Assembly: GCF_900117455.1 (NCBI RefSeq)
Contig: NZ_FPHO01000003.1
Location: 2,443,730 to 2,507,729, forward strand
Direction of reading: 5' to 3'
Source: Hyphomicrobium sp. CS1GBMeth3
GTDB taxonomy: Bacteria; Pseudomonadota; Alphaproteobacteria; Rhizobiales; Hyphomicrobiaceae
DNA length: 64,000 bases
The position numbers and the translations under genes are program-made. Below the pieces are notes generated by a model. It saw only the letters and a program-made list of their open reading frames with translations. It had not been told where the DNA came from and did not search any database. Numbering within the stretch: the first letter of the stretch is position 1; each line of letters opens with the position of its first letter. Shown here in pieces: positions 51,727-60,487 of the stretch.

Positions 51727-53196
51727 ATGCAGGAAACGATGGATAACGCAGTCTACGATGTGATTGTCATTGGCGCGGGGCCTGGCGGTTACGTGACGGC
51801 CATACGCGGTGCGCAGCTTGGACTCAGGTGCGCAATCGTCGAACGGGAGCACCTCGGGGGCATCTGTCTGAACTGGGGCTGCATTCCGACGAAGGCGCTC
51901 CTGCGCACCGCGGAGGTCCTCCATCTCGCCTCCCGTGCGAAGGAATTTGGTCTCAAGACAGTCGTCATCGACTATGATTCGGCTGCCGTGATCCAGCGCT
52001 CTCGCTCGATTTCCGCTCAGCTGAATACTGGTGTGGGCTTTCTGCTTAAGAAGAACAGGGTGGATGTCATCTGGGGTGAAGCATTCATCGCGCGTGCGCC
52101 GAGTGACGGCATGCCCGGAGAGGTCTCCGTTCGTTCGACAGAGAAGCCGGCTGTTCAGCCGCAGCATCCCGCGCCAAAGGACGCAATCGGTCCCGGTACC
52201 TATCAGGCGCGTCACATCATCGTCGCGACCGGCGCCCGGCCACGTGTGCTTCCCGGCATGGAGCCGGACAGCGACCGCATCTGGACCTATTTCGAGGCCA
52301 TGAACCCGCCGTCAATCCCACAATCGATGATCGTGGTCGGATCGGGCGCTATTGGGATCGAGTTCGCCAGCTTGTATCGAGCGCTGGGCGTCGATGTTAC
52401 CGTTATCGAGGTGCTCCCGCAGATTCTGCCGGCCGAGGATGCGGAGATCGCCGCGTTTGCCCGAAAGCAGCTCGAGAAGTCCGGAATAAGGATCCTGACG
52501 GACGCACGCGTCGTGGCGCTCTCCACAGGAGCGGGCGAAGTCCGCGTGACGGTGAGCCACAAGAATATCGCGCAGGAGCTTTCGGCCGAGTGCACGCTGT
52601 TGGCGGTTGGCGTTGTCGGCAACACAGAGAATCTGGGGCTCGAAGCTCTCGGGATTGAGTTCAGGAACGGCACAATCGCTACGAACGCTCTCGGCCGGAC
52701 GAATGTTCCGGGCATCTACGCGATCGGTGATGTAGCCGGGCCCCCCATGCTGGCCCACAAGGCGGAGCATGAAGGTATCGCTTGCGTCGAAGGGATTGCA
52801 GGGCGTTCTGCGCATGTCGTGCTGAAGGACAGAATTCCGGGCTGCACGTACTGCCATCCTCAGATCGCAAGCGTCGGCTTGACCGAGGCGCGCGCGAGAG
52901 AGGCCGGCATCGAAATTCTTGTTGGCCGCTTCCCGTTTAGGGGCAATGGCAAGGCCATCGCACTGGGCGAGACCGAGGGAATGATCAAGACCATCTTCGA
53001 CGCTGGAAACGGACGTTTGATCGGGGCTCACATGTGCGGCGCAGAAGTGACGGAGCTGATCCATGGCTTCGTCATCGCCATGCAGTGCGGCGCGACGCAC
53101 CGCGACTTGGGTTGGGCGATTTTCCCGCATCCCACATTGTCGGAAATGATGCACGAGAGTGCGTTATCCGCTGCAGGTCAGGCCATTCACATCTAG
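51727..53196 (+). CDS. lpdA: Dihydrolipoyl dehydrogenase (E3)
   Basis: 489 residues from the ATG at 51727 (a longer in-frame start at 51652 lies just after the GMC stop). FAD motif VIVIGAGPGGYVTAIRGAQLG, redox cysteines in GGICLNWGCIPTKALL, NAD-binding VVGSGAIGIEFASLYRALG, GDVAGPPMLAHKAEHEG, and the C-terminal His-Glu pair in FPHPTLSE. Reoxidises dihydrolipoyl groups to make NADH. Placed in the GMC operon, opposite to but near the E1/E2 operon, so it is the probable E3 of that complex. Confidence 0.94.
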   Translation: MQETMDNAVYDVIVIGAGPGGYVTAIRGAQLGLRCAIVEREHLGGICLNWGCIPTKALLRTAEVLHLASRAKEFGLKTVVIDYDSAAVIQRSRSISAQLNTGVGFLLKKNRVDVIWGEAFIARAPSDGMPGEVSVRSTEKPAVQPQHPAPKDAIGPGTYQARHIIVATGARPRVLPGMEPDSDRIWTYFEAMNPPSIPQSMIVVGSGAIGIEFASLYRALGVDVTVIEVLPQILPAEDAEIAAFARKQLEKSGIRILTDARVVALSTGAGEVRVTVSHKNIAQELSAECTLLAVGVVGNTENLGLEALGIEFRNGTIATNALGRTNVPGIYAIGDVAGPPMLAHKAEHEGIACVEGIAGRSAHVVLKDRIPGCTYCHPQIASVGLTEARAREAGIEILVGRFPFRGNGKAIALGETEGMIKTIFDAGNGRLIGAHMCGAEVTELIHGFVIAMQCGATHRDLGWAIFPHPTLSEMMHESALSAAGQAIHI

Positions 53197-53215
53197 CCAC
53201 CCACGGAGGAGGAAA

Positions 53216-53761
53216 GTGATCAAAGTTAGGACTGCGGCGCTGGCAGCGGTATTTTTGGCAACGAGTGGTTTCATCGGCACGGCCGTGAGCATACCCTTGG
53301 TCTGTGGTGCGCAGACCCGCGCCGAGGATTCACTGGCGCTTAGCAGCCCGACTTTCAAGGAAGGCGAGCCGATCGGCAACGAACACTTCTGAAACAACTT
53401 CGGATGCAGCGGCGGAAACAAGCTCCCAGACTTGGAGTGGGACGCGGGGCCGGAGGGCACGCAAAGCTATGCGATCACCTTCTTCGATCATGATGCCCCG
53501 ACGGGAAGCGGTTTCTAGCATTGGGCCATTTACAATATTCCGGCCAGTGCACACGCGATAAAAGGCGGCGTGTTTCCTGCCGGCGCGGTCGAAGGAAATA
53601 CCGATATTGGAAAACCCGGCTTCTTCGGACCGTGCCCGCCGAATGGCCGAAAGCATAAGTATACTGTTACCATGCATGCACTGAAGACGCCGAAGTTTGA
53701 TGTCGACAAAGATGCCACGGCGACCCTGACAGGCTTCTCTTTATTTATCAAAACACCCTAG
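53216..53761 (+). pseudogene. YbhB/PEBP-family exported protein with two in-frame stops
   Basis: From GTG 53216 (GGAGGAGG upstream): signal peptide, then [27 protein letters not shown] (TGA at 53390), [24 protein letters not shown] (TAG at 53516), and continuing in the same frame to a natural stop at 53759 (GRKHKYTVTMHALKTPKFDV). The PEBP/Raf-kinase-inhibitor-like family has Trp at GFWHW, so TAG replaces TGG; TGA at the first site would also replace Trp. There are no frameshifts. Two nonsense changes, both single G-to-A. PEBP genes often accompany PQQ/GMC dehydrogenases. Confidence 0.85.
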
Positions 53762-54131
53762 CGAAAGGGGAACTCAACGGCTATGGGCCCCGCGAGATTA
53801 AGTCTCGAGCTACAATGCTTATTGCTGAGCCAAACGTGGCGGCTTGATCACCACAGGGGAGGATGCCGCAGCGGGTGCTGGAACCGAACGTGCTGTGAGC
53901 ATCGATGGGCAGCAGGATCTGCAGCAGCAGGTCGTCCTTTTTAAGGGTCTATTTTGTACTAAAGTCGATGCCGCCGTCTCAGATTGCCGAGCACAATTGC
54001 GACTTTAAATTTCTTAATCCAGCACTCTCAATGTCATCATTTTGCGACAAACTCGCCTTGCTTGTCTCCAGGACTAATGGCAAGCTCGAACTAGGAAACG
54101 CTTAAAGAACAACCAATAGAGATCTCTGGCA
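53762..54131. other. 370-bp region upstream of the activator gene, nothing recognised
   Basis: No coding frame, terminator or sigma-54 motif seen. The leader probably carries a housekeeping promoter for the acoR-like gene. Confidence 0.4.
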
Positions 54132-56075
54132 ATGCCCCAGAATCCGATGCGCTTTGCCGGGCAATCGCCTGGCGGGGACGTTATTCAAGCGTCCTGGAAC
54201 CGCTGCATCCAAGAATACGGCCTCGAGCCGAGCATGCGGCGGGACGTCGAGCGCGTTGCGGATCAGAATGTCCGAGAATTGCGATCACGGATGGAGGAGA
54301 TTCTCTTCGAATCCGACGCGATCGTTTCACATTTGAGGCATGTGGCGCGTGACGCCGACTATTGCCTGCTGCTCACCGAAGCAACCGGTATCGTCATCCA
54401 GGGCTATGCTGACACATCGGCCAGCCGCGAGTTGGCCGATGAGGGGCTCGCGACCGGATCGCGATGGAACGAGAACATGGTCGGCACGAACGGCATCGGT
54501 ACGTGCATCGTGTCGCGGCGCCCGGTCACAGTGGCGGGAGCGGCCCACTATAATCACTCGTTGAAGGGGTTTACCTGCACGGCAGCGCCCATTTTCGCGC
54601 CCGACGGCCGCGTTGTGGCGGTGCTGGACTTTTCCGGCCGGTCGATTGCAAACAGCTCCGAATGTTCGTTTGCACATCACATCGTTCGAGAGGCAGCGGC
54701 AAGCATCAGCACAACCCTCTTTCGGAAATGCCACCAGAACAGCTGCATTGTCGCGCTTTCGCGTGAGCCGGAGTCGATGCCGCTTGCGTTGAATGCGCTT
54801 ATTGCGATCGACGAGTCGGGACGATTGCTGGGAGCCACGCAGGAGGCGTTGTCCTTTCTGGGTGTGGCGGAGCTCTCCGATTTAGGAGGCTTGCATCTCC
54901 AGGATCTTTGGCGCGTGCCCCTGGACGACCTCAAACCCTTAGCGACCCACAACGTCAAGCTAAGCGGAACTGATGGTGCCGACATGTATGTGACGACCTT
55001 CCTACCCAAGAAGAAGGTCCTGAGGGCAAGTCCATCGGGATCGCCGGCGACGAAGTCGCGGGCGTCCGGAAAGTCGGCTCCACTCGCGCTCGATCGCGTC
55101 GCGGGCAGCGACCCGAAGATGCGGCACAACGTGGACCTCTGCAGAAAGCTGCTGGACCGGGACATCTCTCTCCTCATTCTCGGTGAGACGGGTGTCGGCA
55201 AGGATACATTCGCCAAGGCGATCCATCTCGAGAGCAACAGGGCCAGCAAGCCATATATTGCCGTTAACTGCGCCGCGATCCCTGAGACGTTGCTCGCAAG
55301 CGAGCTCTTCGGCTATGCGCCGGGCACATTCACCGGGGGACTGAAAACGGGTCGCGTCGGACGCATTGTTGCCAGCAACGGGGGCACGCTCTTCCTGGAC
55401 GAGATCGGCGATATGCCGACAGACCTGCAAGCTCATCTCCTGCGCGTCCTCGAGGAGCGCGAAGTGTCGCCGTTGGGCGCCGCCGAACCCATCGCCGTTG
55501 ATGTCAGGATCATCTGTGCGACCCATCGCGACCTGCCTCAGCTTGTCGAGGCGGGACGATTTCGACGCGACCTCTATTACCGCATCAAAGGCGCGCAGAT
55601 CGTTGTTTCGCCCTTACGGGAGCGGTTGGACATTTTGGAGCTGGTGGGGAGGATACTCGAGGACGAGCTGGGCCCCGACGCAGAGAAGATCACGATTTCG
55701 GAAGAGGTGCAGGATCTTTTTCGGCGGTATCGATGGCCGGGAAATCTGCGCGAACTGAAAAATGTGATCCGCTGGATCTTGTCGGTTCACAACGATCACG
55801 AGATCACGCTGGAGCACCTTCCGGAGGAACTGCTGTCCTGGTCGACAGCCGCCAGAACAGAGATCTCGCGTCACATGTGGCCGACTGCGAGCAATCAACC
55901 GAACGCGACGTTGGAGCTTGCTTACGAGCGCGTCGAGCAAGAGAAGATCATCGACGCGCTCAAGGCGACCAAGTGGTGCATTACGACCGCCGCGCAAGGG
56001 CTCGGCATCAGCCGAGCGACCTTGCACCGGAAAATCCGCAAGTACGGGATCATCTCGCCGAACCAGCAAGACTGA
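54132..56075 (+). CDS. AcoR-like sigma-54-dependent transcriptional activator
   Basis: 647 residues. N-terminal helical segment (ASWNRCIQEYGLEPS), GAF-type sensor with the AcoR-like WNENMVGTNGIGTCI, a PAS-like linker, AAA+ domain with Walker A GETGVGKDTF (~351) and the sigma-54-contacting loop GTFTGG (~397) where most have GAFTGA, Walker B GGTLFLDEIGDM, and a C-terminal Fis helix-turn-helix (TTAAQGLGISRATLHRKIRKYG). AcoR proteins activate acetoin catabolism genes. The divergent-facing E1/E2 operon and four other sigma-54 promoters in this window are its likely targets. Convergent with the lipoate ligase gene, overlapping by 26 bases. Confidence 0.93.
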   Translation: MPQNPMRFAGQSPGGDVIQASWNRCIQEYGLEPSMRRDVERVADQNVRELRSRMEEILFESDAIVSHLRHVARDADYCLLLTEATGIVIQGYADTSASRELADEGLATGSRWNENMVGTNGIGTCIVSRRPVTVAGAAHYNHSLKGFTCTAAPIFAPDGRVVAVLDFSGRSIANSSECSFAHHIVREAAASISTTLFRKCHQNSCIVALSREPESMPLALNALIAIDESGRLLGATQEALSFLGVAELSDLGGLHLQDLWRVPLDDLKPLATHNVKLSGTDGADMYVTTFLPKKKVLRASPSGSPATKSRASGKSAPLALDRVAGSDPKMRHNVDLCRKLLDRDISLLILGETGVGKDTFAKAIHLESNRASKPYIAVNCAAIPETLLASELFGYAPGTFTGGLKTGRVGRIVASNGGTLFLDEIGDMPTDLQAHLLRVLEEREVSPLGAAEPIAVDVRIICATHRDLPQLVEAGRFRRDLYYRIKGAQIVVSPLRERLDILELVGRILEDELGPDAEKITISEEVQDLFRRYRWPGNLRELKNVIRWILSVHNDHEITLEHLPEELLSWSTAARTEISRHMWPTASNQPNATLELAYERVEQEKIIDALKATKWCITTAAQGLGISRATLHRKIRKYGIISPNQQD

Positions 56076-56823
56076 TGTCGAGCGTTCTTTGCCGCTCGAG
56101 ATAGTCGCTCAGCCGCTGTAAGATATGCTCCGCGCCAGCTTGCGACGTCCTCAGAAGAGTGGCCAGTGATGTGTGTCGTGCGGGATCCACCTCGCGGCTC
56201 TCTCCCTCTCCACAGAGGCGATAGAACCGGTTTGTTGCGGCAATGCTGAGCTCGATGTCCGGATCGGCCAGGATCGCCGCGTGAGCCAGCACGGCCACGC
56301 CGGGCCCGCCATCACATGTTCGCGTCAGCCGCCATCGCTGCGCCGTTCCGGCCAGCTTCTTGCCTCCGACGGTAATGTTGAACGCGCCGTCGCAGAAGGC
56401 GCCGGGCACACTCGATAGATACGCGTCAACGCCGAGCGTGCGCAGGAACGCTAGCAGGGGTTCGCAGAAGCGTTGGTAGGTCGAGCGTATGCTGAGGTCC
56501 GCCGCGCGTGGCACGACGAACGCGGCGGATGCGTTGACAACGCCAGGAGATTGAGGCGTAACGTCGCCGCCTGTGTCGCGCACGTAGACGGGCCATCCGC
56601 GCAGCGACATATCCAAGGATGCCAGATAAAAATCCGCGACGTTTGCGGTTTGCGACGGAACCACCAGCGATTGATGCGTTCTCCAGACGACCCAGTCGCA
56701 GCCGAACCCGCGCGCGGCCGCGGCATCGAGCATCCGCCTTTCCAGGTTCCGAGCCGCGGTGAAATCCAAGAGCGGAGCGTCGGGCACTGCCGTCCAGGTC
56801 GTCGCCTCTAAGTTGTTTGGCAC
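56050..56823 (-). CDS. Lipoate-protein ligase A family protein
   Basis: 257 residues from a GTG at 56823, five bases after the E2 stop; an ATG at 56892 would overlap E2 by 65 bases. The cofactor-transferase fold is recognisable by GGDVTPQSPGVVNAS, PGAFCDGAFNITVGGKKLAGTAQRW (ligand-contacting Lys) and VAVLAHAAIL. It attaches lipoate to the lysine of lipoyl domains. As the last gene of the E1beta-lipoyl-E2 operon it probably serves the free lipoyl protein encoded there. Confidence 0.85.
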   Translation of the reverse strand: MPNNLEATTWTAVPDAPLLDFTAARNLERRMLDAAAARGFGCDWVVWRTHQSLVVPSQTANVADFYLASLDMSLRGWPVYVRDTGGDVTPQSPGVVNASAAFVVPRAADLSIRSTYQRFCEPLLAFLRTLGVDAYLSSVPGAFCDGAFNITVGGKKLAGTAQRWRLTRTCDGGPGVAVLAHAAILADPDIELSIAATNRFYRLCGEGESREVDPARHTSLATLLRTSQAGAEHILQRLSDYLERQRTLDISLAGSAR

Positions 56824-56827
56824 GGAG

Positions 56828-57541
56828 CTACTCGGGGCGGAATTGTTCGATCGCCTGACAGAGATCGGTGAGGAAGTTTGCGGCTGGAGCACCGTTGACG
56901 GCCCGGTGATCGAACGTCAGAGATAGGCCCATGATCGGGCGAGGCTCGATGCGTCCATTGCCGACGACCCAGGGGCGCAACCCGGCCTCGCCGATGCCGA
57001 GTATTGCGACCTGGGGCATATTCAGGATGGGCGTGAAATAGCGCACGCGGGACAAGCCGATATTGGACAGCGTGAACGTCCCGGCTGTCATCTCCTTGAC
57101 GGAGAGCTTGTTGGTGCGCGCGCGTTCCACTAGGTCGCGCCGGGCTTCGATGCGCTCTGCGAGGGACATGCAATCCGCATTCAAGATCGTGGGCGCCACT
57201 AGGAGGTCGCCGGACAGCGCGATCGCGCAGGAGATGTTCATCGCAGACTTCACCCGGATGGCGTTATCCTCGAGCGTCGCGTTGAGGTGTGGGTTTTTTC
57301 GCAGCGAGGAGACAACGGCGTGGATCAATAGATCCTCGACCGAGGCTTTAACGCCCCGCTCCGCCAGTTGCGCCTTCGCCGCGCTGAGGGACGTCACATC
57401 GCACTCGGCGATGTGGGTCAACTGAGCCGAGGTCGAAATGCTTTCTTTCATTTTCGACGCGATCATCCCTCTCATTCCAGAAAGCGGGATGACTCGATCC
57501 GGGATTTCTGCGGCGACTTGAGACGGAATTTCAGCGTTCAC
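56828..57541 (-). CDS. 2-oxoacid/acetoin dehydrogenase E2, catalytic domain only
   Basis: 237 residues forming just the E2 acyltransferase core (VIPLSGMRGMIASKM, FTLSNIGLSRVRYFTPILN, SLTFDHRAVNGAPAANFL). Catalytic His212 is in the HxxxDG-like motif, with Asn216 in place of the usual Asp. There is no lipoyl domain and no peripheral subunit-binding domain; the lipoyl domain is a separate upstream gene (57561-57794). It should form the 24- or 60-mer core carrying acyl groups from E1 to CoA. Confidence 0.9.
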   Translation of the reverse strand: MNAEIPSQVAAEIPDRVIPLSGMRGMIASKMKESISTSAQLTHIAECDVTSLSAAKAQLAERGVKASVEDLLIHAVVSSLRKNPHLNATLEDNAIRVKSAMNISCAIALSGDLLVAPTILNADCMSLAERIEARRDLVERARTNKLSVKEMTAGTFTLSNIGLSRVRYFTPILNMPQVAILGIGEAGLRPWVVGNGRIEPRPIMGLSLTFDHRAVNGAPAANFLTDLCQAIEQFRPE

Positions 57542-57560
57542 GGCTCTTTTCCTCGTCGAA

Positions 57561-57794
57561 TTATGAGATGGTGGCGATCGAGCCGCCTTTTGCCACGACA
57601 GTCTCCACCGGGAGCCCGATCTGAATGGTGCCGGCGCCCGGAGATCGAATCTCGTACTGCACCTTTTCGACCATGATCTCTGCGATCAACTGCCCCTCCG
57701 ACACGTTTGCTCCGTCGGAGACGAGCCAGTTGGTGATGGCTGCCTCTGCATCCTCCTCCCAAAGATCAGTTGGGATCTTTACATCCACCGCCAT
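57561..57794 (-). CDS. Free-standing lipoyl-domain protein
   Basis: 77 residues, one biotinyl/lipoyl domain: VKIPTDLWEEDAEAAITNWLVSDGANVSEGQLIAEIMVEKVQYEIRSPGAGTI with the acceptor Lys44 in VEKVQ. The N-terminal half replaces the one usually fused to E2. The start overlaps the 3' end of the E1beta gene by 16 bases, so production is coupled. It would shuttle between E1, the E2 core and E3. Confidence 0.92.
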   Translation of the reverse strand: MAVDVKIPTDLWEEDAEAAITNWLVSDGANVSEGQLIAEIMVEKVQYEIRSPGAGTIQIGLPVETVVAKGGSIATIS

Positions 57795-58831
57795 CCGCGA
57801 CGTCCTTTCATTTTTTCATAGGCTTCGATGATCTTCTCGGGATTCGGCAGAGCGAACTGCTCCATCGTCCGAGTGAACGGAATGGGAATATCCGGGTAGG
57901 CCACGCGCTGAGGCGCGGCATTGAGAATTGTGATGTCGCGCTCGACGATGCTGGCGATGATCTCGCCTGTTAGGCCGTAACTGCGATAGTCCTCGTCGAC
58001 GACGATCAGCTTCCCGGTTTTCGCGACCGAAGCGAACACAGTGTCACGATCAAGAGGAACGAGAGTCCGTAGATCCACGACCTCTGCGCTGACGCCTTGG
58101 GTCGACAGCCTATCCGCGGCCTTGAGCGCGTTATGGACGCCCATCGCTACGCCGACGATGGTGACGTCTTTTCCCTCGCGCACGATCGCCGCCGTTCCGA
58201 ACGGGATCGTGTAGCTCTCCTCCGGCACGTTCACCGTGGCGGCGGGTTCCGTGCCGAGCCAACCCATTCCTTGCAGACCCTTGTGGTACATGAAAATCAC
58301 GGGGTTGTCGTCGCGGATCGCCGTGGTCATGAGCCCTTTGGCATCGTACGCGTTGCTCGGAGCGACGACCTTCATTCCCGGCAGATGCGCGAACGTGGCG
58401 TAGAGGCATTGGGAGTGCTGCCCGGCATCGGAGTAGCCGCCGCCCGTCGAGGTCATGAGCACCACGGGAACCTTGACTGTGCCGCCCGAGAAGTAGGTAT
58501 TCTTGGCCATCGAGTTGTAAATTGCGTCGAAGCAGACGCCGAAGAAGTCGACGAACATCAACTCGACGATGGGGCGCATGCCGTCGGATGCGGCACCCAC
58601 GGCGGCGCCCATGAAGGCCGTTTCCGAGATCGGGGTATCGCGGACGCGCTCGGCACCAAACTCCTCGAACAATCCGCGCGTATTGCCGAAGACGCCGCCG
58701 AGCGGACCAACGTCCTCGCCCATGACAAAGACCCGCGGATCGATCCGCATCTCCTGAGCAATCGATTCAGCCATAGCGCGCGCGATCGTCAGCCGGCGCT
58801 CGTTGACAGCAGCGGCAGCTACGGATGACAT
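57779..58831 (-). CDS. acoB: Acetoin/2-oxoacid dehydrogenase E1 component, beta subunit
   Basis: 350 residues, transketolase-like pyrimidine-binding and C-terminal domains. Motifs FVMGEDVGPLGGVFGNTRGLFEEFG, the TPP-activating Glu region (ELMFVDFFGVCFDAIYNSMAKNTY), GGYSDAGQHSQCLYATFAHLPGMKVV and VDLRTLVPLD. Close to AcoB and PDH E1beta. Pairs with the alpha subunit encoded 57 bases upstream. AcoB is preferred over PdhB because of the AcoR-like regulator and AcoA-like alpha subunit, but substrate is unproven. Confidence 0.9.
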   Translation of the reverse strand: MSSVAAAAVNERRLTIARAMAESIAQEMRIDPRVFVMGEDVGPLGGVFGNTRGLFEEFGAERVRDTPISETAFMGAAVGAASDGMRPIVELMFVDFFGVCFDAIYNSMAKNTYFSGGTVKVPVVLMTSTGGGYSDAGQHSQCLYATFAHLPGMKVVAPSNAYDAKGLMTTAIRDDNPVIFMYHKGLQGMGWLGTEPAATVNVPEESYTIPFGTAAIVREGKDVTIVGVAMGVHNALKAADRLSTQGVSAEVVDLRTLVPLDRDTVFASVAKTGKLIVVDEDYRSYGLTGEIIASIVERDITILNAAPQRVAYPDIPIPFTRTMEQFALPNPEKIIEAYEKMKGRRGWRWM

Positions 58832-58888
58832 GGGCGTTTCTCCTGTAATTTTTGGGCTACGTCGTTTCTGAATCAGCGGGTACGCGCG

Positions 58889-59890
58889 TCAGGCGAAGAC
58901 TTTCTCTAGCGCTTCCTCTGGCGCCGGGTAATCGCTCTCGCGTGCAAACTTGATCGCGTCGTCCACCCTGCTTCGGGCATGCGCGAGGATTGCACTGTTG
59001 TCGGCCTCCGAAAGGGCGTCCTCGGTCTTGAGACGCCGCGCAAGCGCTGGGATCGGATCCCTGGCTCTCAAGGTGTCGAGCTCGCCTTTCGGACGATAGG
59101 CCTCGGCATCACCCATGAAATGCCCCGCAAGCCGATCGGTCTCGATGTCGAGCAGGCTCGGTCCGCCGCCGTTGCGCGCGCGAGCGATGGCCTCGCCGGC
59201 CGCCGAGAAAATCGCGATCGGATCGTTTCCCGGAACCAGATAGCCGGGCATGCCGTAAGCCTGCGCCCGCATGGCATTGTTCGGCACCGCCGTCGATGTT
59301 GCCTTCGCGACGGAGATACCCCACGCGTTATCCTCAACGACAAAGATCACGGGCAGCTTCCATAAGGCGGCCAGATTGAGCGCCTCGTGGAAGGCTCCCT
59401 GATTGGCGGCGCCTTCGCCGATATAGGAAACTGCAACGCCTTCCTTTCCCTGCAGCTTACGAGACAGCGCGGCGCCGACCGCAGGTCCCATGCCCTGGGC
59501 GATGATGCCGGAGCAACTGAAATTCACGTCGGGATCGAAAATGTGCATGTGGCCGCCGCGGCCGCCGCTCAGTCCGGTCTTCTTGCCGAAGATCTCCGCC
59601 GCCATCCGTCTGAGATCGACGCCTTTGGCGATGGCGACATGGTGGGGGCGATGCGTTGAGGTGACGACGTCGGACGACGCCAGATGCGCGCAGACGCCAA
59701 CAGCACACGGCTCCTGTCCATTGGAAAGATGCATCTCTCCCGGAATAGGCCCCTTGGCCATGTTGAAAATGGGTTTCTTTCCCTCGAGATAGATCGCTTC
59801 AATGGTCTCTTCGAAGTATCGGCTGACGAGCATGGTCTCGTACATCCATACCTTTTGATCGCGTGTTGGAAGCAAGTGTCTCCTCCCCAA
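58889..59890 (-). CDS. acoA: Acetoin/2-oxoacid dehydrogenase E1 component, alpha subunit
   Basis: 333 residues. TPP/Mg motif VSYIGEGAANQGAFHEALNLAALWKLPVIFVVEDN (GEG...N spacing), GGRGGHMHIF, and a loop RLAGHFMGDAEAYRPKGEL, similar to the GHFEGD loop of acetoin dehydrogenase AcoA rather than the phosphorylated HSMSD loop of PDH. First gene of the operon, 57 bases after a sigma-54 promoter. It decarboxylates/cleaves an acyloin or 2-oxoacid and passes the acyl to the lipoyl protein. Confidence 0.9.
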   Translation of the reverse strand: MGRRHLLPTRDQKVWMYETMLVSRYFEETIEAIYLEGKKPIFNMAKGPIPGEMHLSNGQEPCAVGVCAHLASSDVVTSTHRPHHVAIAKGVDLRRMAAEIFGKKTGLSGGRGGHMHIFDPDVNFSCSGIIAQGMGPAVGAALSRKLQGKEGVAVSYIGEGAANQGAFHEALNLAALWKLPVIFVVEDNAWGISVAKATSTAVPNNAMRAQAYGMPGYLVPGNDPIAIFSAAGEAIARARNGGGPSLLDIETDRLAGHFMGDAEAYRPKGELDTLRARDPIPALARRLKTEDALSEADNSAILAHARSRVDDAIKFARESDYPAPEEALEKVFA

Positions 59891-59946
59891 TTTTCTTGCG
59901 TATTGCGATCGCGCCTGCGGCCCGTCGCCGTCGCGAATTAATGTAC

Positions 59947-59961
59947 GCAGCCTTCGTGCCA
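59947..59961 (-). promoter_or_regulatory. Sigma-54 promoter for the E1-E2-lipoyl operon
   Basis: Minus strand TGGCAC-GAAGG-CTGC, one mismatch to TGGCAC-N5-TTGC, about 57 bases before the E1alpha start codon. Confidence 0.75.
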
Positions 59962-60046
59962 GGACGAGGCTCCGCCCTATGGCGCTGATAAGGTGGGAGA
60001 AAAATCAAACTTTTGAAATGAGCGACTGCGTGAATGTCTCGCCGTT

Positions 60047-60060
60047 GCGACAATCGTCGC
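60047..60060. promoter_or_regulatory. Candidate activator site, second copy (GCGAC-N4-GTCGC)
   Basis: GCGAC-AATC-GTCGC, same arms and spacing as 46741-46754. It lies about 86 bases upstream of the E1 promoter and 200 upstream of the quinohemoprotein promoter, a normal enhancer distance for both. The remaining intergenic DNA (59891-60487) has no gene. Confidence 0.6.
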
Positions 60061-60261
60061 ATGCGCACGGCATCGACTTTCTCCTTCATCGTGCCGAGAG
60101 ATCACGGCGCCGCGGGAATCGTATCACGCCGAGAGTGCGACGCCGTGCGCAGGCGCGCCACGACACGTCCTACGACACCTGGATCAATGAGGTGACATTT
60201 GTCTCTGTATAGGGGTGGCGCTTTCGCAAGTTTTTGAAGGAAGTGCCGGGTGGATTCGACT

Positions 60262-60276
60262 TGGCATGACGCTTGC
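60262..60276 (+). promoter_or_regulatory. Sigma-54 promoter for the quinohemoprotein gene
   Basis: TGGCAT-GACGC-TTGC, one mismatch, correct spacing, about 210 bases before the start codon, so a long leader follows. Confidence 0.75.
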
Positions 60277-60487
60277 GCATTGATGACTACAAAAGGAATG
60301 GGCTGCTCAATGAAGTGGGCCCGAACGCTGGAGAAAATGGAATGAGGCTTTCGACGTCTGCTACCGCACGCGCCGTGCTCACCCAAAGGATCGCAGGCGT
60401 CGCCGCGCGCGCGTGAGACACCTCCCGCGTAAAGGAAATAAAAGGAAACGCCACACAACTGAATATACACAGGGGGAGGCAACGAGG

